A stretch of 43,617 bases of DNA, taken from positions 1 to 43,617 of the forward strand of contig JBEBSR010000020.1 in the NCBI GenBank assembly GCA_040394195.1. The letters run 5' to 3'. The notes beneath the pieces are model-generated. The model was not told the origin of the DNA. It saw only the letters and a program-made list of their open reading frames with translations, and made no database searches. A program made the position numbers and the translations under genes. How positions within the stretch are numbered: position 1 is the first letter of the stretch; each line of letters begins with the position of its first letter. This DNA comes from Wohlfahrtiimonas larvae_A (lineage in GTDB: Bacteria > Pseudomonadota > Gammaproteobacteria > Cardiobacteriales > Wohlfahrtiimonadaceae). Shown piece by piece: positions 34,545 through 42,596 of the stretch.

Positions 34545-35603
34545 ATGGATGAGAATAAACGCAAAGCACTCCAAGCTGCGCTTGGCCAAATTGATAAACA
34601 GTTCGGTAAAGGTTCTGTTATGCGCTTTGGTGATAAAAATGAAGACACAGATATTATTCCTGTTTCTACTGGTTCACTAGGTTTAGACATAGCTTTAGGC
34701 ATTGGTGGCTTACCTCGTGGTCGTATCATTGAAATTTATGGCCCCGAATCATCAGGTAAAACAACATTAACATTACATGCTATTGCAGAAGCACAAAAAG
34801 CTGGTGGCACAGCTGCATTCATCGATGCAGAGCATGCTTTAGATCCAGTTTATGCAGCAAAATTAGGTGTTGATGTTCCTAACCTTTATATTTCACAACC
34901 AGATAATGGTGAACAAGCATTAGAAATCGCTGATACTTTAGTACGCTCTGGTGCTGTTGATATCGTTGTTATTGACTCAGTTGCCGCTTTAACACCAAAG
35001 GCTGAAATTGAAGGCGATATGGGTGATTCACACATGGGCTTGCAAGCTCGTTTGATGAGCCAAGCATTACGTAAATTAACGGCAAACATTAAAAAATCTA
35101 ATACATTAGTTATTTTTATTAACCAAATTCGTATGAAGATTGGTGTAATGTTCGGTAACCCAGAAACTACAACTGGTGGTAATGCATTAAAATTCTATGC
35201 TTCTGTTCGTTTAGATATTCGTCGCATTGGTGCGATCAAAAAAGGTGACGAAGTTGTGGGTGCTGAAACTCGTGTTAAAGTTGTGAAAAATAAAGTTTCT
35301 CCGCCATTTAAACAAACTGAATTTGACATCATGTATGGCGAAGGTATCTCTCGTACAGGTGAAATTATTGATCTTGCAGTTAAAGCCAACATCATAGAGA
35401 AATCTGGTTCTTGGTATAGCCATGGTGATAAGCGTATCGGCCAAGGTAAAGAAAATGTAAAACAGTTCTTGAAAGATAACCCTGAATTAGCAGAAGGGAT
35501 CGAACAACAAGTTCGTGAATATTTCCTTGCACAGCCTGTTGAGAATATATTGTTAGGTGCTCCTGATGATGAAGATTTTCAACTAGATGAGACTGAAAAC
35601 TAA
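34545..35603 (+). CDS. recA: Recombinase RecA
   Basis: RecA forms filaments on single-stranded DNA for homologous recombination and SOS signalling. The 352-residue protein has Walker A GPESSGKTTLTLH, the MAW-adjacent AFIDAEHALDP, Walker B VVIDSVAALTPKAEIEGD, L1 and L2 regions including FINQIRMKIGVMFGNPETT, and an acidic C-terminal tail (DDEDFQLDETEN). Fully canonical. A terminator follows 18 bases after the stop. recX is not next to it. Confidence 0.98.
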   Translation: MDENKRKALQAALGQIDKQFGKGSVMRFGDKNEDTDIIPVSTGSLGLDIALGIGGLPRGRIIEIYGPESSGKTTLTLHAIAEAQKAGGTAAFIDAEHALDPVYAAKLGVDVPNLYISQPDNGEQALEIADTLVRSGAVDIVVIDSVAALTPKAEIEGDMGDSHMGLQARLMSQALRKLTANIKKSNTLVIFINQIRMKIGVMFGNPETTTGGNALKFYASVRLDIRRIGAIKKGDEVVGAETRVKVVKNKVSPPFKQTEFDIMYGEGISRTGEIIDLAVKANIIEKSGSWYSHGDKRIGQGKENVKQFLKDNPELAEGIEQQVREYFLAQPVENILLGAPDDEDFQLDETEN

Positions 35604-35620
35604 ATCTAATCTATAATTAT

Positions 35621-35643
35621 GCCACCGCCATGGTGGCTTTTTT
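35621..35643 (+). terminator. Rho-independent terminator of recA
   Basis: GCCACC - GCCAT - GGTGGC followed by six Ts. The presence of this hairpin is a reason to place the rluC start after it. Confidence 0.92.
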
Positions 35644-35663
35644 ATTTCTATATTCAAATTTTT

Positions 35664-36593
35664 ATGTCAAATCCTACAGAAACCCGCACAGAAGTCCGTT
35701 TCGTCACTGTTAATGAGCATCAATCAGGACAACGCGTTGATAATTTTCTCATGGCACAATTCCGCACATTACCGAAAAGCCGCATCTATCAGATGATTCG
35801 TAAGGGTGAAGTTCGTGTTAATAAAGGCCGTGTAAAGCCTGAAACTCGCATAGATGAAGGCGATATTGTTCGTATTCCTCCTGTTTCATTAACACCTGGT
35901 GCTGAAAATGAAATTCCTATTTTCTGGAAAGAACGTTTAATCAAGAATATTGTGCATGAAGATGAACGTTTATTAGTCATTAATAAACCAGCTGGCATCG
36001 CTGTACATAAAGGCAGTGGTTTACCTTATGGTGTAATCGAAGTGTTACGTGCCGCTCGCCCAGAATTAGAATTCTTAGAATTAGTTCACCGCTTAGATAA
36101 AGATACAAGTGGTTGTTTAGTTTTGGCAAAATCAGGCAAAATTTTGCGTGATCTACAAAAAGCATCCATGAATAAACGTTACTTGTGCTTAGTGAAAGGC
36201 TATTGGGACAAAGGCCGCTTCGATCAACATGCTAAATTAGATATAGAAAACCGTGAACATGGTGAACGTCATGTCGTAGTTTCTCCAAATGGCAAAGAAG
36301 CTCATACTCGCTTTGATATCATCGAGCATTACCCTAAAGCTTCATTACTAGAAGCCAAACTCTTCACAGGTCGTACTCACCAAATTCGTGTACATGCTGC
36401 AAGTATGGGATTCCCATTATTGGGTGATGAACGTTATGGCGATCCTGAAGCAAACAAAGCATTTAAATCAAAAGGTTTAGGCAGAATTTTCTTACATGCA
36501 AGTAGCTTAATGATCGATATGCCGCCATATGATTATGCATTCAGTGCGCCATTGCCTGACGATCTCAACAAATTCTTAAATAACTTACGTTAA
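35664..36593 (+). CDS. rluC: 23S rRNA pseudouridine synthase RluC
   Basis: RluC isomerises uridines 955, 2504 and 2580 of 23S rRNA (E. coli numbering). From MSNPTETRT the protein has 309 residues: an N-terminal S4 RNA-binding domain (VDNFLMAQFRTLPKSRIYQMI, GEVRVNKGRVKPE), the catalytic Asp145 in HRLDKDTSG, and the C-terminal LFTGRTHQIRVHAASMG motif. A longer frame to 35619 would run through the recA terminator and is rejected. The ribosome site at 35664 is weak. The alternative RluD is less likely given the sequence, though the families are close. Confidence 0.88.
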   Translation: MSNPTETRTEVRFVTVNEHQSGQRVDNFLMAQFRTLPKSRIYQMIRKGEVRVNKGRVKPETRIDEGDIVRIPPVSLTPGAENEIPIFWKERLIKNIVHEDERLLVINKPAGIAVHKGSGLPYGVIEVLRAARPELEFLELVHRLDKDTSGCLVLAKSGKILRDLQKASMNKRYLCLVKGYWDKGRFDQHAKLDIENREHGERHVVVSPNGKEAHTRFDIIEHYPKASLLEAKLFTGRTHQIRVHAASMGFPLLGDERYGDPEANKAFKSKGLGRIFLHASSLMIDMPPYDYAFSAPLPDDLNKFLNNLR

Positions 36594-36600
36594 TGAAATA

Positions 36601-36628
36601 CCCCAGACAAACATCTGGGGATTTTTTT
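36601..36628 (+). terminator. Rho-independent terminator of rluC
   Basis: CCCCAGA - CAAACA - TCTGGGG followed by A and seven Ts, seven bases after the rluC stop. Confidence 0.95.
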
Positions 36629-36664
36629 GTCATAAATCATTATGATAACGATATTATGACAAAA
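36625..36664. repeat. Perfect 11-bp inverted repeat, operator-like, upstream of the DUF3100 operon
   Basis: TTTTGTCATAA (36625-36635) and TTATGACAAAA (36654-36664) are perfect complements with an 18-base spacer. The left arm overlaps the T run of the rluC terminator. Arm spacing places the two half-sites about three helical turns apart, as for a dimeric regulator. A smaller TTAACTT/AAGTTAA inverted repeat lies at 36701-36719, close to the start codon. Confidence 0.6.
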
Positions 36665-36729
36665 GCATCTTTCATCTTCACAATAAATCCGCTATTTTAA
36701 TTAACTTTATTTAAGTTAAAGAAATAAGT

Positions 36730-37497
36730 ATGGATATATTAAAAGATTGGAAACTGCAATCGTTAGGAATTGCAATTATTGCACTCTGCGAAGCTGTTGG
36801 TAAAAGAGAAATAGGAATTGTACTCGTTTTCCCAATGCTATATGCAATGATTGTGGGTGGCATTATTAGTGTGCCAAAATTTAAAATTCTCAACGAAAAA
36901 AATATGAAACATGCATCGACAATTATGGGCGTTGCATTAGTTATTTTAGTTGTAAAGTTAGGCATGTCTGTTGGGCCTAATATTCCAAAAATTATGGCAG
37001 CAAAAGGTGCGTTGATTTTTCAAGAGATTGGCCACTTTGCAGGCACAATTTTGCTAGGTTTACCATTAGCAATTGCATTAGGAATGGGACGTGAAGCAGT
37101 TGGTGCAACATATTCTGTTGGCCGTGAACCTAACATTGCAATCATTGAATCTAAGTATGGTTTAGATTCACCTGAAGGCCGTGGTGTTATGGCGATTTAC
37201 ATTTGTGGCACACTATTTGGTGCCATTTGGATGTCTATTTTATCAGGTGTTATCTCACAAATGGATATTCTCCACCCTCTAGCACTTGCAATGGGCGCTG
37301 GCGTAGGCAGTGGTAGCATGATGGCTGCATCAGTTGCACCTATTGTAGAACGCTATCCAGAACAAGCAGACAATATTCAAGCTTATGCAGCATCTGCAAA
37401 CTTAATGTCTAGCGTTGTGGGTATCTATATCTATATCTTCTTCTCATTACCATTCGCATCATTCTTATACAATAAAATTAAAGGCATCAAGGGATAA
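36730..37497 (+). CDS. DUF3100-family membrane protein
   Basis: A 255-residue integral membrane protein with about seven to eight hydrophobic segments. I recognise it as DUF3100 from its overall look (QSLGIAIIALCEAVGKREIG at the start, FPMLYAMIVGG, ALGMGREAVGATYSVGREPNI and GAGVGSGSMMAASVAPIVERYP). Glycine-rich, small-residue loops such as GREPN and GVGSGSMM suggest a secondary carrier with a substrate site in broken helices. The substrate is not known. It starts an operon with the next two genes. No strong ribosome site is visible. Confidence 0.75.
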   Translation: MDILKDWKLQSLGIAIIALCEAVGKREIGIVLVFPMLYAMIVGGIISVPKFKILNEKNMKHASTIMGVALVILVVKLGMSVGPNIPKIMAAKGALIFQEIGHFAGTILLGLPLAIALGMGREAVGATYSVGREPNIAIIESKYGLDSPEGRGVMAIYICGTLFGAIWMSILSGVISQMDILHPLALAMGAGVGSGSMMAASVAPIVERYPEQADNIQAYAASANLMSSVVGIYIYIFFSLPFASFLYNKIKGIKG

Positions 37498-37500
37498 TTT

Positions 37501-37989
37501 ATGACACACAAAATTTTTGAAACTATCTCTATTTTGATTTTATTAAGTATTTTCACAGCACTAGGCAATGCAGTTAGTCTATCTATTTATGGTACAGGCT
37601 CAACTTCTTTCACCATATTATTGATGGATGGATTGACCGCTATGGCAGTTTTAGCTGGTATTTCTTTAGCAGGCTATCTCATTGGGCTATTACCTAAATT
37701 TAATAAGTTGCCAGTAATTCTATGGGCTTCTATCGTTGCAGCCTATTTATCTTCACCATATTTTCCATATAGTGATCTATTAGTACAATTAACCAATAAA
37801 GTATCTTTACTAGTTATCTGCACACCTGTCTTAGCATTTGCAGGCTTAGCATTAGGTAAAGACTTAGCTCAATTTAAAACAATTTCTTGGAGAATTATTC
37901 CTGTTTCTCTTGCTGTATTCACAGGAACATTCATTTTCGCAGCACTCATCGCACAAGTGACATTAAGATGGGAAGGCGTTATTCCATAA
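37501..37989 (+). CDS. Small membrane protein, probable partner of the DUF3100 protein
   Basis: A 162-residue hydrophobic protein with about five membrane segments. I do not recognise a named family. It starts three bases after the DUF3100 stop. The phrase AGLALGKDLAQFKTISWRIIPVSLAVFTGTF resembles half of a larger carrier fold (seen here at about residues 119-149). Paired small and large membrane proteins encoding two halves of one carrier are known, for example MadL/MadM for malonate; by analogy these two may form one transporter. That is inference from size, hydropathy and spacing. Confidence 0.65.
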   Translation: MTHKIFETISILILLSIFTALGNAVSLSIYGTGSTSFTILLMDGLTAMAVLAGISLAGYLIGLLPKFNKLPVILWASIVAAYLSSPYFPYSDLLVQLTNKVSLLVICTPVLAFAGLALGKDLAQFKTISWRIIPVSLAVFTGTFIFAALIAQVTLRWEGVIP

Positions 37990-38014
37990 TCAAATGTTCA
38001 TATAGGAATGAATT

Positions 38015-39337
38015 ATGATGACAAAAGAAGAGCTCAAAAAACGTGTTTGTGAAGCAATTGCCAATCGCAAAGAAGATATCAAAGCACTAGCCGCTGATAT
38101 CTGGCGTGAGCCTGAATTAGGCTATAAAGAAGTTAAAACGGCTGCTAAGGTTGAAGCTGCTTTTACTGCATTGAATGTGCCATTTAAAAATCAATTAGCA
38201 TTAACAGGTGTGAAAGCTCGTTTAAAAGGTGGCAAAGGCAGTAAACACAGCGTATGTGTTATTGGCGAGTTAGATGCCATCATTTGTGCAGATCATCCAG
38301 ATGCTGATCCTATTTCTGGCGCTGCACATTGCTGTGGGCATAATGCTCAAATTGCTAATATGATGGCTGTTACAATGGGTTTAGTTGATTCAGGTGCTAT
38401 GGAATATTTAGCAGGAGATGTTGTCCCATTTGCTGTGCCTGCTGAAGAATATGTAGAAATCACATATCGCAATAAACTCATTAAAGATGGCAAAATCAAA
38501 TATATTGGTGGAAAGCCTGAATTGATTTCTCGTGGCGAATTTGATGATATTGATATGGCTTTGCAAATCCATCTCACAGGCGTTAAACAAGATCGACCTA
38601 ACGGTTTCATCGAAATCTCTACAACAACTAATGGATTCATTGGCAAACTCATCAATTATAAAGGTAAACCTGCACATGCTGCAGCTGCACCACATTTAGG
38701 TGTAAATGCTTTGAATGCCGCCATTATGGGCCTAATGGGTGTGAATGCCATTCGTGATACTTTCAGAGAAAAAGATTATGTTCGCTTTCATCCAATCATA
38801 ACTCAAGGCGGTGATTTAGTTAATGTTGTGCCAAGCGATGTTAAAATGGAAAGCTATGTACGTGCATCCAATGTTCCTGCAATGATTGATGCCAATGAAC
38901 GCATCACTCAAGCGTTAAGAGCTGGTGCAATGGCAGTTGGTGCTGAAGTTGAAGTTCAAGATTTACCAGGTTACTTGCCACTTTATAATAATAAAACGCT
39001 CAATGATTTATTAGAAAGTAATGCTGGTACATTGATTGGCTCAGAAAATGTTTGGGAAGCTCCTCATATGACTGGTAGTACAGATACTGGTGATCTTTCT
39101 CATATTATGCCTGTGAGCCATCCTTGGATTGGTTCAATCAGAGGATCATTACATGGTAATGATTATTTTGTCTTTGATGATGATATGGCATACATTCATC
39201 CTGCACAAATGATGGCAATGACAATCATTGATCTACTCTATGACGATGCATCAGCAGCTACAGAGCTGTTAGATAACTATCAACCAATTATGAGCAAAGA
39301 AGAATATTTATCCTTCTTAGATAGTTTCAATAAATAA
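38015..39337 (+). CDS. M20D-family amidohydrolase / metallopeptidase
   Basis: A 440-residue cytoplasmic zinc- or manganese-dependent hydrolase of the M20D group, which includes AbgA/AbgB, N-acetyl-diaminopimelate deacetylase, hippurate hydrolase and IAA-amino acid hydrolases. Visible metal and catalytic residues are Asp87 in GELDAI, Cys107 and His109 in CCGHNAQ, Glu144-Glu145 in VPAEEY, His in LQIHLTG, and the C-terminal HMTGSTDTGDLSH. The dimerisation domain has YKGKPAHAAAAPHLGVN. Substrate unknown; linkage to two membrane proteins suggests hydrolysis of an imported N-acyl or aryl-amide. It starts at MMTKEEL and ends before a bidirectional terminator. Confidence 0.88.
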   Translation: MMTKEELKKRVCEAIANRKEDIKALAADIWREPELGYKEVKTAAKVEAAFTALNVPFKNQLALTGVKARLKGGKGSKHSVCVIGELDAIICADHPDADPISGAAHCCGHNAQIANMMAVTMGLVDSGAMEYLAGDVVPFAVPAEEYVEITYRNKLIKDGKIKYIGGKPELISRGEFDDIDMALQIHLTGVKQDRPNGFIEISTTTNGFIGKLINYKGKPAHAAAAPHLGVNALNAAIMGLMGVNAIRDTFREKDYVRFHPIITQGGDLVNVVPSDVKMESYVRASNVPAMIDANERITQALRAGAMAVGAEVEVQDLPGYLPLYNNKTLNDLLESNAGTLIGSENVWEAPHMTGSTDTGDLSHIMPVSHPWIGSIRGSLHGNDYFVFDDDMAYIHPAQMMAMTIIDLLYDDASAATELLDNYQPIMSKEEYLSFLDSFNK

Positions 39338-39345
39338 TAACCAAT

Positions 39346-39375
39346 AAAAATGCCGCTGTTAATAGCGGCATTTTT
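39346..39375. terminator. Bidirectional terminator between the amidohydrolase and bfd
   Basis: ATGCCGCT - GTTAAT - AGCGGCAT, flanked by AAAA on the left and TTTT on the right. It serves both convergent genes. Confidence 0.92.
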
Positions 39376-39389
39376 ATGAAATTCTATTT

Positions 39390-39599
39390 TTATTTGCTCT
39401 TTAAAATCTGAACTTGATTATTGGCAACCAAAGGAATCGGTTCAGGATTAGGTAAGAAAGAGCACGCAGCATCGGCACACTTGCCACAGCAAGTTGCAAC
39501 ACCTAAATTCATTTGAAGATCAGCCAACTGTGTTGCTCCATTCGCAACCGCTTCCTTGATCTCTTTATCAGTAATGCCATTACAAATACAAATATACAT
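39390..39599 (-). CDS. bfd: Bacterioferritin-associated ferredoxin Bfd
   Basis: A 69-residue [2Fe-2S] protein of the BFD family, which reduces iron stored in bacterioferritin so it can be released. Cluster ligands are Cys4, Cys6 (YICICNG), Cys38 and Cys41 (CCGKC). Length is close to E. coli Bfd (64). A good promoter with a Fur box inside it lies just upstream, so it should be induced in iron starvation, as known for Bfd. No bacterioferritin gene is in the window. Confidence 0.92.
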   Translation of the reverse strand: MYICICNGITDKEIKEAVANGATQLADLQMNLGVATCCGKCADAACSFLPNPEPIPLVANNQVQILKSK

Positions 39600-39628
39600 A
39601 CACCACCCCTTACTTCGAACTCTGTAAG

Positions 39629-39657
39629 ATCATAGTGATAATCATTATTATTTGCAA
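39629..39657 (-). promoter_or_regulatory. bfd promoter with embedded Fur box
   Basis: On the minus strand TTGCAA (39652-39657) and TATGAT (39629-39634) are 17 bp apart. The stretch 39631-39649 matches the 19-bp Fur consensus GATAATGATAATCATTATC at 16 of 19 positions. The box covers the spacer and the minus-10, so Fur-iron should block transcription. Confidence 0.85.
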
Positions 39658-39691
39658 GTTATTTATTTATGAGAATCTTTTATAATTTAAA

Positions 39692-40618
39692 TTATTCAAT
39701 ACGATAAATGCCATCAGTATTGTAATTGCTAGCTTTTTGCCATTCATAAACTGCTTTCACAGTTTCTCCATCCATCAATCCTTTATCAATTTTTGGCTCA
39801 AACAAGTAACTTTCTGAGATTAATTTCTCTTGTAACTCTCTCACCAAATATCCTTCTGAACCTTGCATCAAACGTTCGGCTGAAAAACCTTGTTGAATTG
39901 CATGTAAATGGCGAGCATGTGTCAATAAATATTGATAGGGTAAATGTAGATCTAATTCTGAAGGCAAAGCTGACTGCCCTGCTAATACTCGGAATTGTTG
40001 GTATTCTCCACTTGGCATCAATTCATCATGAAACCCTGCAATAACTTGACAACCCGCAGATTTATAATCGGTCTCAATACTACCTGCTGCATGAATATGA
40101 TCATTCGGAGCACAGGCATCCAAAACCAAATGATCACTACCATAATCACGCCACACTGGTGTTGGAATATGTCGAGTTAAACGAAAAGCACCTTCTTCTT
40201 TCGGACGATTATCCGGCTCATGTGCGCCCACATAATACTGATATAGACCTTGTGCCAATTGATTGCTAATTCGTTTATCAGGATTTTCGCGTTGTTTAAT
40301 TAAATTAGCTGAAAATGGCACTGTTGATCCATGAAACACAGCAATTTTATGATTCTTACGATCCCAAATACCCAATAAACAATTTAAGTGTAAATAATCT
40401 AATTGATTCTCAACAATTTTAATTTCCGTGAGCCATTTACCTTTCTCAGATAGAGATTGAGCTGCACGAATACCAAACAAAACAATATCACTCGTTAAGC
40501 GATAATGACACTGTTCCACAAGGCGCACTAAATGTGCTGAAGAAATCGTAAATTCTTTATCCGAATATGGCATAGAGAGATGTGCAGTATCAACCTCACC
40601 AAAAAATGAATCTTTCAT
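39692..40618 (-). CDS. Peptidoglycan-binding-domain protein with a possible L,D-transpeptidase-like His/Cys motif
   Basis: A 308-residue protein whose exact family I cannot name. The C-terminal 55 residues look like a PG_binding_1 domain (GYLVRELQEKLIS, GLMDGETVKAVYEWQK). The middle carries IHAAGS (His176) and, 14 residues on, SAGCQVIAG (Cys190). This His...Ser-x-Gly-Cys spacing recalls the YkuD L,D-transpeptidase motif (His-x14-17-[ST]-His-Gly-Cys), with Ala in place of His before Gly-Cys. Upstream, AVFHGSTVPFSAN and GLYQYYVGAHEP complete the region. There is no signal peptide or membrane span, odd for a cell-wall enzyme. It lies between yjdM (33-base gap) and the Fur-controlled bfd. AGGAGAG precedes the ATG. 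Confidence 0.6.
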   Translation of the reverse strand: MKDSFFGEVDTAHLSMPYSDKEFTISSAHLVRLVEQCHYRLTSDIVLFGIRAAQSLSEKGKWLTEIKIVENQLDYLHLNCLLGIWDRKNHKIAVFHGSTVPFSANLIKQRENPDKRISNQLAQGLYQYYVGAHEPDNRPKEEGAFRLTRHIPTPVWRDYGSDHLVLDACAPNDHIHAAGSIETDYKSAGCQVIAGFHDELMPSGEYQQFRVLAGQSALPSELDLHLPYQYLLTHARHLHAIQQGFSAERLMQGSEGYLVRELQEKLISESYLFEPKIDKGLMDGETVKAVYEWQKASNYNTDGIYRIE

Positions 40619-40651
40619 AACATCTCTCCTATGCTGATGTAATTATGTTAA

Positions 40652-40984
40652 TTACGCTTTTTTCATAAATTCTGATTTCAACTGTAAACTTGTGCCATTC
40701 ACTTTACAATCTAAATTGTGATCACCTTCGATGATACGAATACCTTTGATCATTGTGCCCTGCTTCACAACCATTGATGAACCGCGCACTTTTAAATCCT
40801 TAATCACCGTTACAGAATCACCATCAACTAACGTATTGCCATGAGCATCTTTAGCTGTTAATACATCATCTGCAGAATCAGCATCATTTGCTGACCATTC
40901 ATTGGCACATTCTGGACAAACAAACATTTCACCATCAACGTAAGTATATTCTGAGTTACATTTCGGGCAATTTGGCATTGTCAT
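40652..40984 (-). CDS. yjdM: YjdM/PhnA-family zinc-ribbon protein
   Basis: A 110-residue small cytoplasmic protein. An N-terminal zinc ribbon has Cys6, Cys9 (CPKC) and Cys23, Cys26 (CPEC). The C-terminal SH3-like half carries DGDSVTVIKDLKVRGSS and KGIRIIEGDHNLDCKVNG, both typical of the family once named PhnA. Despite the name, the link to phosphonate use is weak; function is largely unknown. AGGAGA lies eight bases before the ATG. Confidence 0.92.
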   Translation of the reverse strand: MTMPNCPKCNSEYTYVDGEMFVCPECANEWSANDADSADDVLTAKDAHGNTLVDGDSVTVIKDLKVRGSSMVVKQGTMIKGIRIIEGDHNLDCKVNGTSLQLKSEFMKKA

Positions 40985-41027
40985 TATAATATTCTCCTAA
41001 AAAATCTACCAAAAAAATAGGACTGAC

Positions 41028-41056
41028 ATTCTAAGCGGTTTAGTAAATCTTTACAA
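41028..41056 (-). promoter_or_regulatory. Promoter of yjdM
   Basis: TTGTAA (41051-41056) and TAGAAT (41028-41033) with a 17-bp spacer on the minus strand, about 40 bases before the start codon. Confidence 0.6.
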
Positions 41057-41120
41057 CTCAATGGAAATATTTGATATTTATTAACTATTTTCCAATCAGC
41101 CATTCTTTGCTGAATTCATC

Positions 41121-41126
41121 TATAAT
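41121..41126 (+). promoter_or_regulatory. Possible minus-10 of ubiA
   Basis: A perfect TATAAT 28 bases before the chosen ubiA start. No good minus-35 is seen. Its position argues against the upstream ATG at 41071 as the start. Confidence 0.4.
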
Positions 41127-41154
41127 AGAGCAATTTACTTTTACCAATATCACC

Positions 41155-42030
41155 ATGCTAACCATCAAACACATTCCAGATTATTTAAAATTAATTCGTT
41201 TTGATAAACCCATTGGTACACTTTTATTGTTATGGCCAACGCTATGGGCGCTATGGATTGCTAGCTCTGGCATACCAAAGATTAGTTTGATCATCATATT
41301 CACATTAGGCGTATTCATTATGCGTTCTGCTGGTTGTGTAATGAATGATATTGCAGATAAAGATTTTGACCCACATGTAGAACGTACCAAAGATCGACCA
41401 TTAGCAGCAAAACGTATCACATTAAAAGAAGCTTATGGCGTACTTTTAGTATTTATTGGTATCGCTTTTATCTTGGCATTATTCCTTAACTGGAAAACTA
41501 TTTTATTATCCATTCCAGCATTGATTATTGCCCTTTCATATCCTTTTGCTAAGCGCTTTCATTCTTTGCCACAAGCACATTTGGGTATTGCATTCTCATT
41601 TGGTATTCCTATGGCATTTATGGAAATCACTGGAGGATTGCCTTTAGAAGCCTATTTGATTTTTGTGATGAATATCTGTTGGACATTAGTATATGACACA
41701 GAATATGCAATGAGCGATCGTGAAGATGATAAGTTCATTAACATTAAATCTAGTGCATTATTATTTGAAAGTTTATTAGGTGCCAAAGATTATTGGATCA
41801 TTATTGGTTTACAAACTGTTGTTGTGACTTGTTTAATCATATTAGGCATATATGCGCATTATTCCTCTATTATTTGGAGCATAACACTATTGCTTGTGAT
41901 TGCATTATTTATCTATCATGTTCAGCTTATAAAAGATCATGATCGTTTCAAATGTTTCAAAGCATTCCTACATAACAATTGGGTCGGTGCTGTGATCTTC
42001 ATCGGACTTGTTATTGAATATTCTTTTTAA
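41155..42030 (+). CDS. ubiA: 4-hydroxybenzoate polyprenyltransferase UbiA
   Basis: UbiA is the inner-membrane enzyme that attaches the polyprenyl tail to 4-hydroxybenzoate in ubiquinone synthesis. From MLTIKHIPDYLKL the protein has 291 residues (E. coli 290), seven to nine membrane helices, and both Asp-rich motifs: NDIADKDFD (Asn64 on) and DTEYAMSDREDD (Asp181 on). A longer frame from 41071 adds 28 unlikely residues that lie upstream of the TATAAT. No ubiC is next to it. Confidence 0.93.
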   Translation: MLTIKHIPDYLKLIRFDKPIGTLLLLWPTLWALWIASSGIPKISLIIIFTLGVFIMRSAGCVMNDIADKDFDPHVERTKDRPLAAKRITLKEAYGVLLVFIGIAFILALFLNWKTILLSIPALIIALSYPFAKRFHSLPQAHLGIAFSFGIPMAFMEITGGLPLEAYLIFVMNICWTLVYDTEYAMSDREDDKFINIKSSALLFESLLGAKDYWIIIGLQTVVVTCLIILGIYAHYSSIIWSITLLLVIALFIYHVQLIKDHDRFKCFKAFLHNNWVGAVIFIGLVIEYSF

Positions 42031-42041
42031 GGAGCCATTTT

Positions 42042-42596
42042 ATGGGCAACCGTTTATCTAAAATTGTGACAAAAACAGGCGATCATGGTGAAACAGGATT
42101 AGCTGGGCAAACTCGTGTCCCTAAAAATCACCCTAGAATTCAAGCTGTGGGAACAGCAGATGAATTAAATTCTAACCTTGGTTTATTAATGGCGCACATG
42201 CCAATAGAATTAGATGCGATTAAAGATGAGTTTTTTAAAATTCAGCACCATCTATTTAATTTAGGCGGTGAGCTTGTAATGCCTGAACATGCTTTTATCA
42301 CAGCTTCAATGGTGGAATTTTTAGAAGACCGCATCGTTCATTACAATGAAGCATTACCTTATTTAAAAGAATTCATTCTTCCAAGCGGCTCAATCCCAAC
42401 TTGCCATGCTCATATTTGTAGAACAATCACAAGAAGATTAGAACGTGAAGCTATCACATTACACCAAGAAGAAGCGTTAAATTCCGTGCTTTTACAGTAT
42501 ATTAATCGTTTATCAGACTATTTCTTTGTGATTTCTCGTACAATTGCACGTGCAACACAAGATCAAGAAATCTTATGGAATAAAGATCTCAACTAA
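42042..42596 (+). CDS. PduO-type cob(I)alamin adenosyltransferase
   Basis: A 184-residue enzyme that adds the adenosyl group to cob(I)alamin or its precursor using ATP. The ATP site is in VTKTGDHGETGL near the N-terminus; AVGTADELNSNLGL and ILPSGSIPTCHAHICRTITRRLERE are the other conserved parts. In the usual ILPGG-x-x-x-x-x-H-x-A-R form the His and Arg are kept. AAGGAG precedes the ATG. The next gene overlaps its stop codon. Confidence 0.9.
   Translation: MGNRLSKIVTKTGDHGETGLAGQTRVPKNHPRIQAVGTADELNSNLGLLMAHMPIELDAIKDEFFKIQHHLFNLGGELVMPEHAFITASMVEFLEDRIVHYNEALPYLKEFILPSGSIPTCHAHICRTITRRLEREAITLHQEEALNSVLLQYINRLSDYFFVISRTIARATQDQEILWNKDLN

Noticed and set aside
35619..35663. N-terminal extension of rluC
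   Set aside because: The extra codons run through the recA terminator hairpin and its T run, and the extension is not like any RluC N-terminus.
36637..36659. Fur-box-like stretch upstream of the DUF3100 operon
   Set aside because: Only about 9 of 14 positions fit the Fur core, much weaker than the bfd site; the flanking 11-bp inverted repeat is the better explanation.
41071..41154. Upstream ATG of ubiA
   Set aside because: The added 28 residues are not UbiA-like and the best minus-10 lies between this ATG and the chosen start.
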